This document shows, in pieces, positions 53,867 through 63,938 of a stretch of DNA of 64,000 nucleotides (the first letter of the stretch is position 1; each line of letters opens with the position of its first letter). This DNA is from an uncultured Spirochaetales bacterium (GTDB lineage Bacteria > Spirochaetota > Spirochaetia > Sphaerochaetales > Sphaerochaetaceae). The notes under the pieces were generated by a model, which was not told where the DNA came from, made no database searches, and saw nothing but the letters and a program-made list of their open reading frames with translations. Where the stretch lies: positions 33,949 through 97,948 of the forward strand of contig CACYEI010000068.1 in assembly GCA_902773355.1 (NCBI GenBank). The letters are read 5' to 3'. The position numbers were made by a program, and so were the translations under genes.

Positions 53867-55156
53867 TTATTTTCTTCCTAATCTTATTAATAAAATCAGT
53901 CCCATAACTAATGTAACCATGTTCGGAAGCCATAAAAGATAAAATGGATTAATAACTCCATAAACAGCAAAATAATGCATAAAATATAAAAAATACCAAT
54001 AGAAAACAGCGTAAATAATTGCTATAAAAAAACCAAAGAGTCTACCGTATTTCATTCTGACAAAAGAAACGGGGAATGCTACTAAAACTAAAATAGTACA
54101 AGCAAAAGATAAGGCTAATTTTTTAAAAAATTCACTTCTATAATATTGGAAATAATAACTGACATAAGAAGTACTTAAAGCAGAATCAAGCAGTTTTGAT
54201 AAATTTGTAATACTATTTAAATCTATGTCTTCTTTTTCAATATTTTTATCTTCTAAATCAATTAACATTGGACCTAAATCAGTGGCGTAAAATGTGATTT
54301 GTCTGAAATACTGTTCTTTAAAAGCATCATTCTCTGGTCTGACATTTTCTATAGCACTTTGTAACTGTCTTAAAGACATTTGAGATGCTGTTATTGAAAC
54401 AACTCCAGAATCATTACTTTGTAAAGATAAATACATAATCATTTCCTTAGCGGTAGCTAAAGAATATGATTTTAATGAAGTAGAATCTGTTATAAGAATT
54501 TGAGGGTCTACAAGTTCAATCTTATAAATAAACCTTTCTAAATCTATAAGCGTAATTGTAGCTTGTTTGGCACTGACTACTTTACTATTTGAAGTATCTT
54601 GATTATCAAATATAACTACATCATAAATTACATTTCCTTCAACTGCTCCGTTAGACACTACTCTACTTCCAAACGTTGTAGAGCTATAACTATCAAGTTC
54701 TACAGTTGGTAAGTTTTGTAAGATCTTTGAATATAATTCCTGATATTTTTCAGCAGAATAAGGAATAAGAAAATCTGCAATCAAATAAGTTAGAAAAGAA
54801 AAAATAAAAGAGATAAGAATAATAGGTCTGAAAATACGCATTGCATTTATTCCAGACGCTCTCATGGCTAATATTTCATTAGAAGAAGACAAATTTCCTG
54901 TAACCATAGCAGCTGAAGTTAATGAACTGAAAGGCATGGTGTACATTAGAAATTGAGGTATGGCCAAAGAGACTAAGAGTAAAACATCAGGAATATTCAC
55001 ATTTTTCAATATAATTTTCTGAGCAAGTAATAAAATCTGATTTATAAAATAAATAACAAAGAAAAAAATAAATGACATAATAAAAGACAAAACATATTCT
55101 TTTCCTATATATCTATTTAAAATTTTAAATGAAGAATGTCCTGAATACTTACCCAT
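53867..55156 (-). CDS. LptF/LptG family permease
   Basis: 429 residues with the same helix-jellyroll-helix layout as its neighbour and a longer periplasmic part. ILNRYIGKEYVLSFIMSF at the start is characteristic of the family (IxRYixkeil). It lies 15 bases before its paralogue, and together they form the heterodimeric transporter. It suggests the organism makes lipopolysaccharide-like lipid, unlike several pathogenic treponemes. Confidence 0.85.
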   Translation of the reverse strand: MGKYSGHSSFKILNRYIGKEYVLSFIMSFIFFFVIYFINQILLLAQKIILKNVNIPDVLLLVSLAIPQFLMYTMPFSSLTSAAMVTGNLSSSNEILAMRASGINAMRIFRPIILISFIFSFLTYLIADFLIPYSAEKYQELYSKILQNLPTVELDSYSSTTFGSRVVSNGAVEGNVIYDVVIFDNQDTSNSKVVSAKQATITLIDLERFIYKIELVDPQILITDSTSLKSYSLATAKEMIMYLSLQSNDSGVVSITASQMSLRQLQSAIENVRPENDAFKEQYFRQITFYATDLGPMLIDLEDKNIEKEDIDLNSITNLSKLLDSALSTSYVSYYFQYYRSEFFKKLALSFACTILVLVAFPVSFVRMKYGRLFGFFIAIIYAVFYWYFLYFMHYFAVYGVINPFYLLWLPNMVTLVMGLILLIRLGRK

Positions 55157-55158
55157 AT

Positions 55159-55593
55159 TTAATTAATCCCTGTAGAACCTAAACCTTTTTCTCCTCTTTC
55201 AGATTCTGGTAATTTATCTGTTACTTTAAAATTAATTTTTTCAAATTTATTAATAACTATTTGTGCTATTCTATCACCATTATGAATAGTAAAATCTTTT
55301 TCAGAATGATTTATAAGAATAACAAAAATCTCACCTCTATAATCAGGGTCAACAGTTCCAGGTGTATTTAAAACAGATAAACCATATTTTACGGCAAGCC
55401 CAGATCTAGGTCTGATTTGAGCTTCATAACCATCTGGAAGTGAAATTTTACAACCAGTAGGAATAGGATACCATGTATGTGCTTTTAAAACAAAATCTTC
55501 TTTAAGAAAAGCACATAAATCAGCCCCAGCTGCTTGCTTTGAACCAAAGACAGGCAGTTTAGCTCCATCTTCACATTTAATTAATACTTCCAT
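55159..55593 (-). CDS. dut: dUTP diphosphatase
   Basis: Hydrolyses dUTP to dUMP. All five motifs are present: AGADLCAFL, RPRSGLAVKYGL, GTVDPDYRGEI, GDRIAQIVI and the C-terminal RGEKGLGSTG. I start at ATG 55593, giving MEVLIKCEDGAKLP and 144 residues. Overlaps the pnp stop by 17 bases. Confidence 0.96.
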   Translation of the reverse strand: MEVLIKCEDGAKLPVFGSKQAAGADLCAFLKEDFVLKAHTWYPIPTGCKISLPDGYEAQIRPRSGLAVKYGLSVLNTPGTVDPDYRGEIFVILINHSEKDFTIHNGDRIAQIVINKFEKINFKVTDKLPESERGEKGLGSTGIN

Positions 55594-57736
55594 TAATTTT
55601 TTTACCTTTGGAATTTTTTTTAGAACCATCAGGGTCAACAGCATCTATATAAGATAGGCTTAATTTGCCACTCACCGTATCTATATCAACTAGTTTAACT
55701 GGAATAATTTGTCCAATTTTTAGTACGTCAGTAACTGATTTTACTCTATCCCTAGATAATCTGCTTATGTGGCAAAGCCCTTCCTTTCCTGGCAAAATTT
55801 CTACAAAAGCACCAAAATCCATTATTTTTTTCACAGTTCCCTGATATATTTTACCTATTTCAGGCTCTTCAACTAATGATTTTATCATTTCTAAAGCTGA
55901 TATAGCACTTTCAGAATTTTTGCCATAAATAGTCACTAATCCCTGCTCATCTATATTAATCTCAGACGAAGTAACCTGTGCAATACCCTTTATGTTTTTA
56001 CCACCTGTACCTATGACAGCACCAATTTTATCTTCATTTATCTTTATAGTTAAAATTTTAGGGGCATACTGATTAATCTCTGTTCTAGGAGCAGAAAGAG
56101 TCTTTTCCATAATTCCTAAAATATGATACCTCCCCTCTTTAGCTTGCTGTAATGCCTCACTCATAATTTCAGGGGTTACACCTGCTATTTTAATATCCAT
56201 TTGGAAAGCAGTTATACCGTCTCTAGTACCAGCTACTTTAAAATCCATATCACCTAAATGGTCTTCTTCTCCTAAAATATCAGATAAAATTTTATACTTA
56301 GAATAAGATGAATCAGCTGTAATCAACCCCATGGCTATTCCGGCTACAGGTTTACTTATAGGAACACCTGCATCCATTAAGCTTAAGCAGCCACCACAAA
56401 CAGAAGCCATGGAGGAAGAACCATTAGATTCCATAATCTCAGATACCACCCTAACCGTATATGGAAATTCATCTTTTGCAGGAACAACACTTTGTAAAGC
56501 TCTTTGGGCTAAATGTCCGTGTCCAATTTCTCTTCTACCTGTAGTTAATTTCCCAGTTTCTCCAACTGAATAAGGTGGGAAATTATAATGAAGCATGAAA
56601 TTACTGTATGACTTATCACCATCTATTGTATCAAACAACTGTTCATCTTGAACTGTTCCTAGAGTTGTTATTGCTAAACTCTGTGTTTCACCTCTTGTAA
56701 ACAATGCACTTCCATGAGTTCTACTTAATAAACCAACTTCACATGTAATTGGTCTAATTTCTTTTACACCTCTTCCGTCTATTCTTAGTCCATTGTCTAA
56801 TATAGAACTTCTTAGAATCTCATATTCTATATCATCAAAGAGTTTGTCAATTCGTTCTTTTGAATCATCATGCTGACTTAATACTTCTGAAAAATTTTCA
56901 AATACATCTTTTTTTATCTGAGATACAGCTTTATGACGTTCCTGCTTTCCTTTAATAAACAGTTTTTCATTTATTAAGGGATAAACATAATCTTTAATCT
57001 GTTCCAAATATGTCAAGTCAGTTTCTGTTTCTTCCATTAAGGGAAGTTTTTCCTTTCCAGCTATTTCTTTTAATTTTAGCTGTGCTTCACATATTTTGGT
57101 TATATAGGGCTGAGCACAGGCTATAGCTTTAAGCATTTGATCTTCTGATACTTCATGGGCACCGCCTTCAACCATGGTTATTCCATCTATTGTACCTGCT
57201 ACAACAATGTCAAGATCCGAATTTTCTATTTCCTGAAAAGTAGGATTTACTACATATTTATCATCTATAAGAGCTACCCTAACTCCAGCTATTGGTCCAT
57301 TAAATGGTATGTCTGAAATAGTTACTGCAGCACTAGCTGCATTTATAGCTATTATGTCCGGAGTGTTTATCTGATCAGCGGAAACAACAGTAGGAACAAT
57401 TTGTATTTCTCTGCTGAATGCCTTCTCAAAAAGAGGTCTCATAGGTCTGTCAATTAATCTACTAACCAGTATTTCCTTATCTTTTGGTTTACTTTCTCTT
57501 TTTAAAAAGCCACCAGGTATTTTTCCAGCTGCATAATATTTTTCATTATATTCTACAGAAACAGGAACAAAATCAAGCATTTCCGTAGGTTCTCCTGAAC
57601 AACATACCGTTGCAATTACAGCAGAGCCAGCATAATGTGCATATACTGCCCCATTTGCCTGTTTGGCAATTTTTCCTGTTTCAAAAATCAATTCATCTTC
57701 ACCTATTTTTACTGATACTTTTTTTACATCACTCAT
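55577..57736 (-). CDS. pnp: Polyribonucleotide nucleotidyltransferase
   Basis: 3'-5' phosphorolytic exonuclease of the degradosome. Two RNase PH domains are joined by a helical domain, with GTRDGITAFQMDIKI (second-domain active site). A KH domain with IGAVIGTGGKNIKGI and an S1 domain (GTVKKIMDFGAFVEILPG) follow. 719 residues. Follows rpsO after a hairpin, as in many bacteria. Confidence 0.97.
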   Translation of the reverse strand: MSDVKKVSVKIGEDELIFETGKIAKQANGAVYAHYAGSAVIATVCCSGEPTEMLDFVPVSVEYNEKYYAAGKIPGGFLKRESKPKDKEILVSRLIDRPMRPLFEKAFSREIQIVPTVVSADQINTPDIIAINAASAAVTISDIPFNGPIAGVRVALIDDKYVVNPTFQEIENSDLDIVVAGTIDGITMVEGGAHEVSEDQMLKAIACAQPYITKICEAQLKLKEIAGKEKLPLMEETETDLTYLEQIKDYVYPLINEKLFIKGKQERHKAVSQIKKDVFENFSEVLSQHDDSKERIDKLFDDIEYEILRSSILDNGLRIDGRGVKEIRPITCEVGLLSRTHGSALFTRGETQSLAITTLGTVQDEQLFDTIDGDKSYSNFMLHYNFPPYSVGETGKLTTGRREIGHGHLAQRALQSVVPAKDEFPYTVRVVSEIMESNGSSSMASVCGGCLSLMDAGVPISKPVAGIAMGLITADSSYSKYKILSDILGEEDHLGDMDFKVAGTRDGITAFQMDIKIAGVTPEIMSEALQQAKEGRYHILGIMEKTLSAPRTEINQYAPKILTIKINEDKIGAVIGTGGKNIKGIAQVTSSEINIDEQGLVTIYGKNSESAISALEMIKSLVEEPEIGKIYQGTVKKIMDFGAFVEILPGKEGLCHISRLSRDRVKSVTDVLKIGQIIPVKLVDIDTVSGKLSLSYIDAVDPDGSKKNSKGKKINGSIN

Positions 57737-57776
57737 TGTATATTCCTTAAATTATTTTAACCTTATCTACAAAAGA

Positions 57777-57797
57777 AGCTCTGGTTATCCCAGAGCT
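57777..57797 (-). terminator. Hairpin between rpsO and pnp
   Basis: AGCTCTGG pairs with CCAGAGCT (8 bp, five-base loop), followed by TCTTTTG on the minus strand. It could be a partial terminator or an RNase III processing site like the one between rpsO and pnp in E. coli. Confidence 0.55.
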
Positions 57798-57804
57798 ATT
57801 GTTA

Positions 57805-58071
57805 CTATTTTCTTAATCCTAATTCAGCTATTAACTTACGATATCTCTCAATATCAGTTGTTCTCAAATACTTTAATAATCTTCTTCTATGTCCAACCAT
57901 TTTAAGCAATCCCCTATTTGAAGCATGATCTTTAGGATTAGCTTTAAAATGTTTTTGAAGATCATTTATCCTTGCTGTTAAAAGTGCAATCTGAACCTCT
58001 GTAACTCCAGTATTCTGTTCATTTCCACCATATTGAACAATTATTTCTTGTTTTTGCTCCTTAGTAACCAT
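57805..58071 (-). CDS. rpsO: 30S ribosomal protein S15
   Basis: Binds the central domain of 16S r[41 protein letters not shown] and [16 protein letters not shown] match the family. 88 residues. Two bases after ribF. Confidence 0.98.
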   Translation of the reverse strand: MVTKEQKQEIIVQYGGNEQNTGVTEVQIALLTARINDLQKHFKANPKDHASNRGLLKMVGHRRRLLKYLRTTDIERYRKLIAELGLRK

Positions 58072-58073
58072 AA

Positions 58074-58850
58074 TTACTCTCCTATAAGGAATGAAATATT
58101 TGCCGGTTTAAAAGGTACATAAAGTTTCAGACACCGGCCGGAATCTGAAATAACCGCTTTAAAATCATAGTCTCTAGGAGAAGACATTGATAAAAAAGAA
58201 GCTTTATCTTTAGCATAAACCCTGTATTTACCATCTTTTGGAATGATCTGTACAGATGTACCTAAATAATAGACAAATCCGTCTTCATCTTTTTCATATG
58301 AAAGTCCAGATAAGTCAAGGATATAAAAATATCCAGCAAATCTGTGGAAACTATAGAAGTCTCCATCAGAAATATACTTTCTCAGTGCAGTACTGCTCAC
58401 CTCTATACCATCAACAATTACAGGTGGAACAATCTTTACATCTGAATTTGGATTATAAACAGAAAGCTGAGTTTTTAAATCATAAGCTCCTAAACTTAAT
58501 GGTGGATATCCACATCTAAAACTCTGCCCTACAACCAATGCTTTAACATGGTATTCCGAACACAGTTTCTGAATAAAATCCCTACCCGAAATTTTACTGA
58601 TTTCACTGGAAAAGTCAATAATATAGTGTTTGTCTACTTTTAGTTCATTAATGATTTCTTTAAACAAACTATCACTTAAAATTTTTTTTTGTCTTATTAT
58701 TCCATTATCTTTTTTGGGATTATTACTAAAAGACATTAGCATTGATTTTGAATTTAATAACTTAGCCAAATTTACTGTTTCATTTATTATTTTTTTATGT
58801 CCTACATGCAAACCATCAAATATTCCTATAGTTACAACATAATCTTCCAT
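58074..58850 (-). CDS. FAD synthetase RibF-like, without riboflavin kinase domain
   Basis: FMN adenylyltransferase. The nucleotidyltransferase site [15 protein letters not shown] and the later [13 protein letters not shown] are intact. The riboflavin-kinase signature (GxxxGRxLGFPTAN) of standard 300-320 residue RibF is missing, and the protein ends at 258. The last 75 residues are beta-rich and unrecognised. FMN must then come from another kinase or uptake. Position between truB and rpsO is canonical for ribF. Confidence 0.8.
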   Translation of the reverse strand: MEDYVVTIGIFDGLHVGHKKIINETVNLAKLLNSKSMLMSFSNNPKKDNGIIRQKKILSDSLFKEIINELKVDKHYIIDFSSEISKISGRDFIQKLCSEYHVKALVVGQSFRCGYPPLSLGAYDLKTQLSVYNPNSDVKIVPPVIVDGIEVSSTALRKYISDGDFYSFHRFAGYFYILDLSGLSYEKDEDGFVYYLGTSVQIIPKDGKYRVYAKDKASFLSMSSPRDYDFKAVISDSGRCLKLYVPFKPANISFLIGE

Positions 58851-59578
58851 TAATTAATCCTGTTTTCTGGTTCACTTATAGCATATTTTTTTGCTTTTGA
58901 TAAAAGATCTTCTGAATATAAATCTATATCTTTATGAATACTTTCATTAATTGCTGTCACATCATCATAATCTATAGCATTTAAAAGTGAAAAAGGCCCT
59001 ATTTGTGTCCTGACTAATCCACTTAAATAAGCTCTACTACCACATAACAATCCTAAATCACGTGCATATGAACGAATATAAGTTCCTTTAGACACATGTA
59101 GAATTATATTCAATAAGGCATTTTCATAACTAATAAGTTTATATGAATAAATAAAAACTTCTCTTCCTTCATGTTTTATTTCATTTCCACTTCTTGCAAT
59201 TTGATAGCTTCTTTTTCCTCCAACATGAATAGCACTATATACAGGTGGAATTTGGATAATTTTTCCTGCTAGTTTTGTTAATGATTCCTCTATTTTTTTC
59301 AAAGAAGGAATTTCAGCTTTAAAAATAACCTTTCCTTCAGGATCTAATGTATCTGTCTCTTCTCCAAATTTTATCTTTGCATTGTATATTTTATCAAAAC
59401 CAGTAAAAAGGGGAACAGATTTTGTATATTTCCCTGAACAGGATATAATTAAACCACTTGCAAATTTATCCAAGGTACCACAATGCCCTGTTTTCTTATT
59501 TATTATTTTTTTTACATTGTTTAAACATGAAAAAGATGTGATACCAGATTTTTTGTTAAGTAATAAAATTGCATCCAT
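58850..59578 (-). CDS. truB: tRNA pseudouridine-55 synthase
   Basis: Makes pseudouridine 55 in the T-loop. KKSGITSFSCLNNVKK and GHCGTLDKFASGLI carry the catalytic Asp; family members usually have GTLDP, here GTLDK. VPPVYSAIHVGGKRSYQIAR is the expected second block. 242 residues; a large C-terminal PUA domain is not obvious. Confidence 0.94.
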   Translation of the reverse strand: MDAILLLNKKSGITSFSCLNNVKKIINKKTGHCGTLDKFASGLIISCSGKYTKSVPLFTGFDKIYNAKIKFGEETDTLDPEGKVIFKAEIPSLKKIEESLTKLAGKIIQIPPVYSAIHVGGKRSYQIARSGNEIKHEGREVFIYSYKLISYENALLNIILHVSKGTYIRSYARDLGLLCGSRAYLSGLVRTQIGPFSLLNAIDYDDVTAINESIHKDIDLYSEDLLSKAKKYAISEPENRIN

Positions 59579-59590
59579 AGTTATTCATGT

Positions 59591-59932
59591 TTAAGATATA
59601 GAATTAATTAACTCTTCTATTTTTTGAGCTTTTAATTCTGTATCATCACATACAAATCTAAGTTTTGGTGTATTCTTTGTACTAAGAATCTTTGCCAGTC
59701 TGCTTTGGATATATGCAGATGCTTCATTTAAGGCTTCAACTGATTTATTAAGATTTTTTTCATTTAATGAAGTTACAAATAAAGTTGCATAAGCATTGTC
59801 TTTAGAAAGTTTGACATCAGAAATATTTACAAAAGAGTCAAGTTTAGGATTTCTTATATCCCCACTGATTATCAAAGTATTAACTGCTTCATAGATTCTG
59901 TTAGATAAACGTTCAGATGTTCTATTTATCAT
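59591..59932 (-). CDS. rbfA: Ribosome-binding factor A
   Basis: Cold-shock factor for 16S 5' end maturation. A single KH-like fold in 113 residues with VKLSKDNAYATLFVTS and LKTPKLRF-type ending (TPKLRFVCDDT). Between infB and truB, as is standard. Confidence 0.92.
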   Translation of the reverse strand: MINRTSERLSNRIYEAVNTLIISGDIRNPKLDSFVNISDVKLSKDNAYATLFVTSLNEKNLNKSVEALNEASAYIQSRLAKILSTKNTPKLRFVCDDTELKAQKIEELINSIS

Positions 59933-59936
59933 ACTT

Positions 59937-62435
59937 TTATATCCTTTCTTCAGTAGCAGATAATTTCCTTGTTACTTCCTTTAGCTCAACAAATTCAAGT
60001 TCATCTCCTTCCTTGATATCATGAAAATTTTCTAATCCAATTCCACATTCAAAGCCTTCAGTAACTTCTCTAGCGTCATCCTTGAATCTTTTAAGTGAAG
60101 AAATCTTTATTAAATCTTTTGAAATTTGAATACTTTCTCTTATTACCCTACAATAGTTATTCCTATTAACTGAACCAGAATTAATATAACAACCAGCAAT
60201 AAGACCAACTTTAGGAACTTTAAATACCTGTCTAACCGCTGCTCTTCCTACATCTATTTCAGTTATTTCAGGTGCCAGCATACCCTCCATAAGTGCTTTT
60301 ACATCATCCACTACATTATAAATAACATTATATTTTCTAACGTCAATTTTCTCTTCTTCTGCTCTTAATTGTGCTTTAGGTGTAGGTCTTACATTAAAAC
60401 CAATAACCAATGCTGGATTTTCACTTGCAGAAGCCAAGTTTATATCATCTTCAATAATAGCACCTGCTGCAGCTCTGATAACTTTAACACTTACTTCAGA
60501 AGTACTGAGCTTTTCTAATGCAGCCTGTAATGCTTCAACAGAACCCTGAACATCTCCCTTTATTATCAGATTTAGTTCATGAGCTTCCTGCATAAGATCA
60601 AGAAGTTTGTCTTGATTATTTACATCTTTATAGTTATTAATTCTATTTTGACGTTTTAATTCCTGTCTTTTTGCCCCAATCTGTCTAGCCTGTTTTTCAT
60701 CTACACAAACTTGAAATGGATCTCCTGCACTAGGAATGTCTGATAGACCTATAACTTCAACAGGAGTAGAAGGCCCTGCTTCTTTAATTTTTTTACCTGT
60801 ATCATCAAACATGGCTCTTACTCTACCTGGATAAATACCAGAGACAAAATAATCACCTTGCTTTAAAGTTCCCCTTTGAATCATAACAGTAGCTACAGTT
60901 CCTCTTCCCTGATCTATCCTAGCTTCAACAACTTTACCTTCTGCTCTGCAGTTAGGATTAGCTTTAAGTTCTAGAACCTCAGCTTGTAATAAAATATTTT
61001 CTAATAATTTATCAATACCCTTTTTTTCTTTTGCTGAAATTTCACAATACAAGGTATCACCTCCCCATTCTTCGGGAAGTAAGCCTTTATCAGATAACTG
61101 CTGCATTACCCTTTCAGGCTTTGCATCTGGTAGATCACACTTGTTTATGGCTACTATGACAGGAACTTTAGCTGCTTTAGCATGATCTAAGGCTTCTAAA
61201 GTTTGAGGCATTACACCATCATTTGCAGCAACAACTAAAACAACAATATCTGTAAGTTGGGCTCCTCTTGCCCTCATCATTGTAAAAGCAGCATGTCCTG
61301 GTGTATCTAAAAACACAATATCACCTTTTTCAGGAATACTTACCTTATAAGCACCTATATGCTGTGTTATACCACCAAACTCAGCTTCTGTTACATGAGT
61401 AGCCCTGATAGCATCCAATAATTTTGTCTTACCATGATCAACATGACCCATGACAGTAACAATTGGAGCCCTAGGCTTCAAGTCTTCTGCTTTATCTTCT
61501 TCTTTCTCTATAACAGTTTCTTCATACAAATCTATAATATGTACTTCACATCCATATTCAGCAGCTAAAATAGTTGCTTCATCACTATCTATACTTTGGT
61601 TTATATTTACAATTTTTCCTAAGTCAAATAGCTTTTTAACTAACTCAGAAGCTTTAACATTCATTTTTTTAGCTAAGTCACTTACTGTAACTGTTGACAT
61701 AATATCAACATTTTTTGCCACTACAGCAACAGGCTCACTAGATTTTTTCTTAAAAGTCTTTAATTCTAACTCATCTTCTGTAGCCTCATGCCTTCTGTCT
61801 TTCCCCTTATCCTTTGAATAAACACGTTTATTTTTTTCTGATCCTAAATTAACATCACCAGAATAAGAGTTTTTATTAAAATTCTTAAAACCAGATGATT
61901 TATTCTGACTGGACTTTGGTGTATATACCCCTCTATTAACTTGATTATTTGTACTTGAATTGTTAGCTTTTCTTTTTAATTCTGGTTTTTTATTGTATGA
62001 AACTCCACCTACATATCCTACTTTTCTAGATAATGTAGGTTTTTTGGCTGATTCAGGAACCAAAGGAGGTAAATTATCTCCTGAAATTATTACAGGACCT
62101 CTCAAAATGTTATTATTTAAAGCAGATTTTTTTTCTTCAACTGCTTTTGTTTTTACAGTTTCTGTTTTTACTGTTTCTTTTTCTTTTACAACTTCAGATT
62201 TTACTGTTTCCTCTTTAGGTGGTTCTGGTTCTACTGCTGGCTCTTCTTTTTTTACAACAGGAGTTTGTATTTTTACAACTGTAGGCTTCTTTTTTAATCT
62301 GATAACTTTTTTCTTTTCTACTGTAGTTTCCTGATTTTGATTTAAAACAGGCGTAGAATTAACTGGATTTACAGTATTTTGAGTAATTTTGTTTTGTTTT
62401 ATAAGTGTAGCCTTTGGCTTTTCTTCCTGACTCAT
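59937..62435 (-). CDS. infB: Translation initiation factor IF-2
   Basis: GTPase that brings initiator tRNA to the ribosome. G motifs [26 protein letters not shown] and INKCDLPDA, then domains II, III and IV. The N-terminal 230 residues are low complexity: a Lys/Glu/Val/Thr/Pro segment with repeated VKTE- and VKEK-type units (about residues 60-105), then an Asn/Ser/Lys-rich stretch. IF2_N domain at about 250-300. 832 residues. Confidence 0.97.
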   Translation of the reverse strand: MSQEEKPKATLIKQNKITQNTVNPVNSTPVLNQNQETTVEKKKVIRLKKKPTVVKIQTPVVKKEEPAVEPEPPKEETVKSEVVKEKETVKTETVKTKAVEEKKSALNNNILRGPVIISGDNLPPLVPESAKKPTLSRKVGYVGGVSYNKKPELKRKANNSSTNNQVNRGVYTPKSSQNKSSGFKNFNKNSYSGDVNLGSEKNKRVYSKDKGKDRRHEATEDELELKTFKKKSSEPVAVVAKNVDIMSTVTVSDLAKKMNVKASELVKKLFDLGKIVNINQSIDSDEATILAAEYGCEVHIIDLYEETVIEKEEDKAEDLKPRAPIVTVMGHVDHGKTKLLDAIRATHVTEAEFGGITQHIGAYKVSIPEKGDIVFLDTPGHAAFTMMRARGAQLTDIVVLVVAANDGVMPQTLEALDHAKAAKVPVIVAINKCDLPDAKPERVMQQLSDKGLLPEEWGGDTLYCEISAKEKKGIDKLLENILLQAEVLELKANPNCRAEGKVVEARIDQGRGTVATVMIQRGTLKQGDYFVSGIYPGRVRAMFDDTGKKIKEAGPSTPVEVIGLSDIPSAGDPFQVCVDEKQARQIGAKRQELKRQNRINNYKDVNNQDKLLDLMQEAHELNLIIKGDVQGSVEALQAALEKLSTSEVSVKVIRAAAGAIIEDDINLASASENPALVIGFNVRPTPKAQLRAEEEKIDVRKYNVIYNVVDDVKALMEGMLAPEITEIDVGRAAVRQVFKVPKVGLIAGCYINSGSVNRNNYCRVIRESIQISKDLIKISSLKRFKDDAREVTEGFECGIGLENFHDIKEGDELEFVELKEVTRKLSATEERI

Positions 62436-62450
62436 CTAAAATTATTACTC

Positions 62451-63926
62451 CTATTCTTCTACTTCAAAAGAAAGTCCTACATGGCAATTAGGACATTCTG
62501 TCATTGATTCATCAATTGGATGACCACATTCAGGACAGGTTAAAACTTCTTCCTGTTCTTCACCTTCTTCAACAATATCAATATTTTCACTGATTTGTTT
62601 ATTTATCTCTTTTATTTCTTCATCAGAAATATCTCCAAGCTCTTTCAATTCATCTTCCGTGTAACCAATAAAATCTTCTACATACAAAATATCATGTATT
62701 TCAAGCCTTTTAAGTAAATCAGTATCCTGGATAATATCACTTAAAGGTATCCCTTCTTCATCATAATCAATATCAGTTTTTTGTTCTTCTGGTTCATTTA
62801 AATCTATAAACATTGAATCAGCAGTAGCTCTAGCTTGTTCAAAAATATCCATTTTTTCAAAATCTTGCTGTGTTTTTACATCTACAAGCCAATCGCATAT
62901 TCTATTTACAAGTCTTACATTTTGTCCCTGTCTGCCTATAGCTAAAGAAAGCTGATTTGAATCTACAATAGCAATAGCCATTTTCTTGTCATAATCAGTT
63001 ACATATATTTTTTCTACCTGTGCTGGAGAAAATGCATTTGCAATATATTCCAATGGATTTGGATCCCATTTAATTACATCAATTCTCTCTCCGCCTAATT
63101 CAGTCATAATTGCATTAATTCTAGCCCCTTTTAAACCAACACATGTACCTACAGCATCTACATCTGTTTTTTTAGGCCAAACTGCAATTTTAGTTCTGAT
63201 TCCAGGTTCTCTGACAACTTTAATAATTTCTACTGATGGATCTTTTGATGTTAATTCGGGGACATACAGCTGAAAAAGCTTTCTGATGAAACCTTCATGC
63301 ACTCTACTTAGTAGAACACGAATAGATTTTTCATTACCTTTTTCTTCCTGTTTAACACTTTCAACATAACAGTTTATATCATCATTTTGGCTGTAGCTTT
63401 CTAACGGATTTTGATTCTTTTTAGGTAGAAAACCTAATAGGTTATTATAATTACCTATGTTTACCATTAAATCTCCATCATCTTTTACAACCTGAACCCT
63501 ACCACGAATTATTTCTCCAACTTTACTCTTATAGTCAGCATATATACTATCTCTCATAAATTCTTTAATCTGACTTTGAGCTCTTTGTTTTCCTGTCTGT
63601 ACTGTACTTCTATTGAAAGTTTTTGGATCTATCTGAATTACAATCTCATCTCCAACTTCAGCATCTTCAGAAATACTTAAAGCCTCAGATAACGAAATCT
63701 GAAGTATATTGTTATCTTCATAATCATCATCTGGGACAACTGTTCTATGAGATAAAAGTTCTACTTCAGAATAATCATTATTGAATATAACTTCTGCATT
63801 TTCATCAGTTTTATATTTGTTTTTATAAGTAGCCAATAGAGTTTGTTTTATCATGTCTAAAACAAGCTCTAACGGCATATTTTTTTCTTCCATCATTAAA
63901 TCTATGGCTTTTCTTAATTCAGTCAT
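62451..63926 (-). CDS. nusA: Transcription factor NusA with C-terminal zinc ribbon
   Basis: Pausing, termination and antitermination factor. N-terminal RNA polymerase-binding domain (1-125), S1 (about 130-200) and two KH domains (PVGTCVGLKGARINAI-like, here VGTCVGLKGARINAIM; LAIGRQGQNVRLV). A helix-hairpin-helix-like region near 395-440 follows. The last 30 residues form an extra zinc ribbon with CPECG and CPNCH, which standard NusA lacks. 491 residues. AGGAG precedes the ATG. Confidence 0.95.
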   Translation of the reverse strand: MTELRKAIDLMMEEKNMPLELVLDMIKQTLLATYKNKYKTDENAEVIFNNDYSEVELLSHRTVVPDDDYEDNNILQISLSEALSISEDAEVGDEIVIQIDPKTFNRSTVQTGKQRAQSQIKEFMRDSIYADYKSKVGEIIRGRVQVVKDDGDLMVNIGNYNNLLGFLPKKNQNPLESYSQNDDINCYVESVKQEEKGNEKSIRVLLSRVHEGFIRKLFQLYVPELTSKDPSVEIIKVVREPGIRTKIAVWPKKTDVDAVGTCVGLKGARINAIMTELGGERIDVIKWDPNPLEYIANAFSPAQVEKIYVTDYDKKMAIAIVDSNQLSLAIGRQGQNVRLVNRICDWLVDVKTQQDFEKMDIFEQARATADSMFIDLNEPEEQKTDIDYDEEGIPLSDIIQDTDLLKRLEIHDILYVEDFIGYTEDELKELGDISDEEIKEINKQISENIDIVEEGEEQEEVLTCPECGHPIDESMTECPNCHVGLSFEVEE

Positions 63927-63938
63927 TATATGACTCCT

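Noticed and set aside
61950..62334. Plus-strand open frames across the infB N-terminus rich in Thr/Phe/Val
   Set aside because: They are the antisense of the Lys/Glu/Val repeat region of IF-2 and have no start signals.
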